From assembly GCA_947374485.1 (NCBI GenBank), contig CANCCF010000262.1, positions 1-5,010 of the forward strand: a stretch of DNA of 5,010 bases, in the 5' to 3' direction. Below the pieces are notes generated by a model. The model saw nothing but the letters and a program-made list of their open reading frames with translations. It was not told the DNA's origin and searched no databases. This document shows, piece after piece, positions 4,548-5,010 of this stretch. Within the stretch, counting starts at the first letter, position 1; each line of letters starts with the position of its first letter. This DNA is from Comamonadaceae bacterium. GTDB taxonomy: Bacteria; Pseudomonadota; Gammaproteobacteria; Burkholderiales; Burkholderiaceae_C. The position numbers and the translations under genes were made by a program.

Positions 4548-5010
4548 ATGAATCACATCAGAAATTTTTCGATCATTGCCCACATCGACCACGGCAAATC
4601 CACCTTGGCAGACCGTTTGATACAGCGTTGCGGCGGACTCGAAGCACGCGAGATGGAAGCGCAGGTGCTGGACTCGATGGACATCGAGAAGGAGCGTGGG
4701 ATAACCATCAAGGCGCAAACCGCATCGCTTAAATACAAGGCACGCGATGGCCAGGTCTACAACCTCAATCTCATCGACACACCGGGTCACGTCGACTTCT
4801 CATACGAAGTGAGTCGTTCGCTTTCCGCATGCGAAGGTGCACTGCTCGTCGTTGATGCAAGCCAGGGTGTGGAAGCGCAGACCGTGGCCAATTGCTACAC
4901 CGCACTCGACCTCGGTGTGGAGGTTGTGCCGGTGCTCAACAAGATCGATTTGCCCAATGCCGACTTGGACAACGCACGCACCGAGATCGAAGACGTCATC
5001 GGCATCGATG
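4548..5010 (+). CDS. lepA: Elongation factor 4 (LepA) GTPase, N-terminal part
   Basis: LepA is a ribosome-associated GTPase of the translation-factor class, implicated in back-translocation and in translation initiation or ribosome assembly. The first 154 residues are visible of a protein usually near 600, and the gene runs off the right edge. They cover most of the GTPase domain: the P-loop AHIDHGKST (11-19), the switch I RGIT (50-53), DTPGH (77-81) and NKID (131-134). The ATG at 4548 gives MNHIRNFSIIAHIDHGKS, the family N terminus. A TTG immediately before it is also in frame but less likely. The ribosome binding site is weak, GAAG at 4534-4537. The gene begins 44 bases after a strong terminator, so its promoter must lie in that gap or it depends on read-through. 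In relatives lepA is often followed by lepB (signal peptidase I). Confidence 0.97.
   Translation, partial: MNHIRNFSIIAHIDHGKSTLADRLIQRCGGLEAREMEAQVLDSMDIEKERGITIKAQTASLKYKARDGQVYNLNLIDTPGHVDFSYEVSRSLSACEGALLVVDASQGVEAQTVANCYTALDLGVEVVPVLNKIDLPNADLDNARTEIEDVIGID

Noticed and set aside
1..5010. CRISPR array, tRNA, rRNA or complete insertion sequence
   Set aside because: No regularly spaced repeats, no cloverleaf with a CCA-type acceptor, no rRNA motifs and no transposase or paired terminal repeats were seen.

Overview
The window reads as chromosomal DNA of a betaproteobacterium, most likely a Burkholderiales member of the Comamonadaceae type. The basis is the gene order fabG (3' end) - acpP - fabF - small membrane protein - degP/mucD - lepA, all on the plus strand, the GC-rich codon use, and the protein sequences themselves. 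The family assignment is from recalled sequence patterns, not from a search.

Layout. Bases 1 to about 123 are an internal piece of a class I SAM-dependent methyltransferase that does not belong to this locus. It is joined in the middle of its reading frame to the last 49 codons of fabG (about 124-275), so the window begins with a junction: a real rearrangement, a mobile-element scar or an assembly chimera. A promoter-like region then leads to acpP (375-614). The acpP stop codon lies inside a terminator-like hairpin, and a second terminator-like hairpin follows before fabF (752-1996). A small two-helix membrane protein of the YgfX/CptA type (2022-2486) follows closely. Next is a periplasmic HtrA-family serine protease of the DegP/MucD type (2587-4059). 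A 488-base non-coding stretch (4060-4547) is rich in inverted repeats, contains a perfect DnaA-box match, and ends in a -10 box, three consecutive hairpins and a strong intrinsic terminator, which looks like a small RNA gene. lepA (from 4548) runs off the right edge.

Functional picture. FabG, AcpP and FabF belong to type II fatty acid synthesis: the carrier protein holds the growing chain, FabF elongates it, and FabG reduces the keto group. DegP handles damaged or misfolded envelope proteins and LepA (EF4) acts on the ribosome. In many relatives the envelope-stress genes rpoE-rseA-rseB lie between fabF and degP. They are absent here and only the YgfX-like gene occupies that place.

No entirely new multi-gene system is visible. 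The items most worth a second look are the methyltransferase/fabG junction, the candidate small RNA just upstream of lepA, and the missing rpoE-rseAB block.
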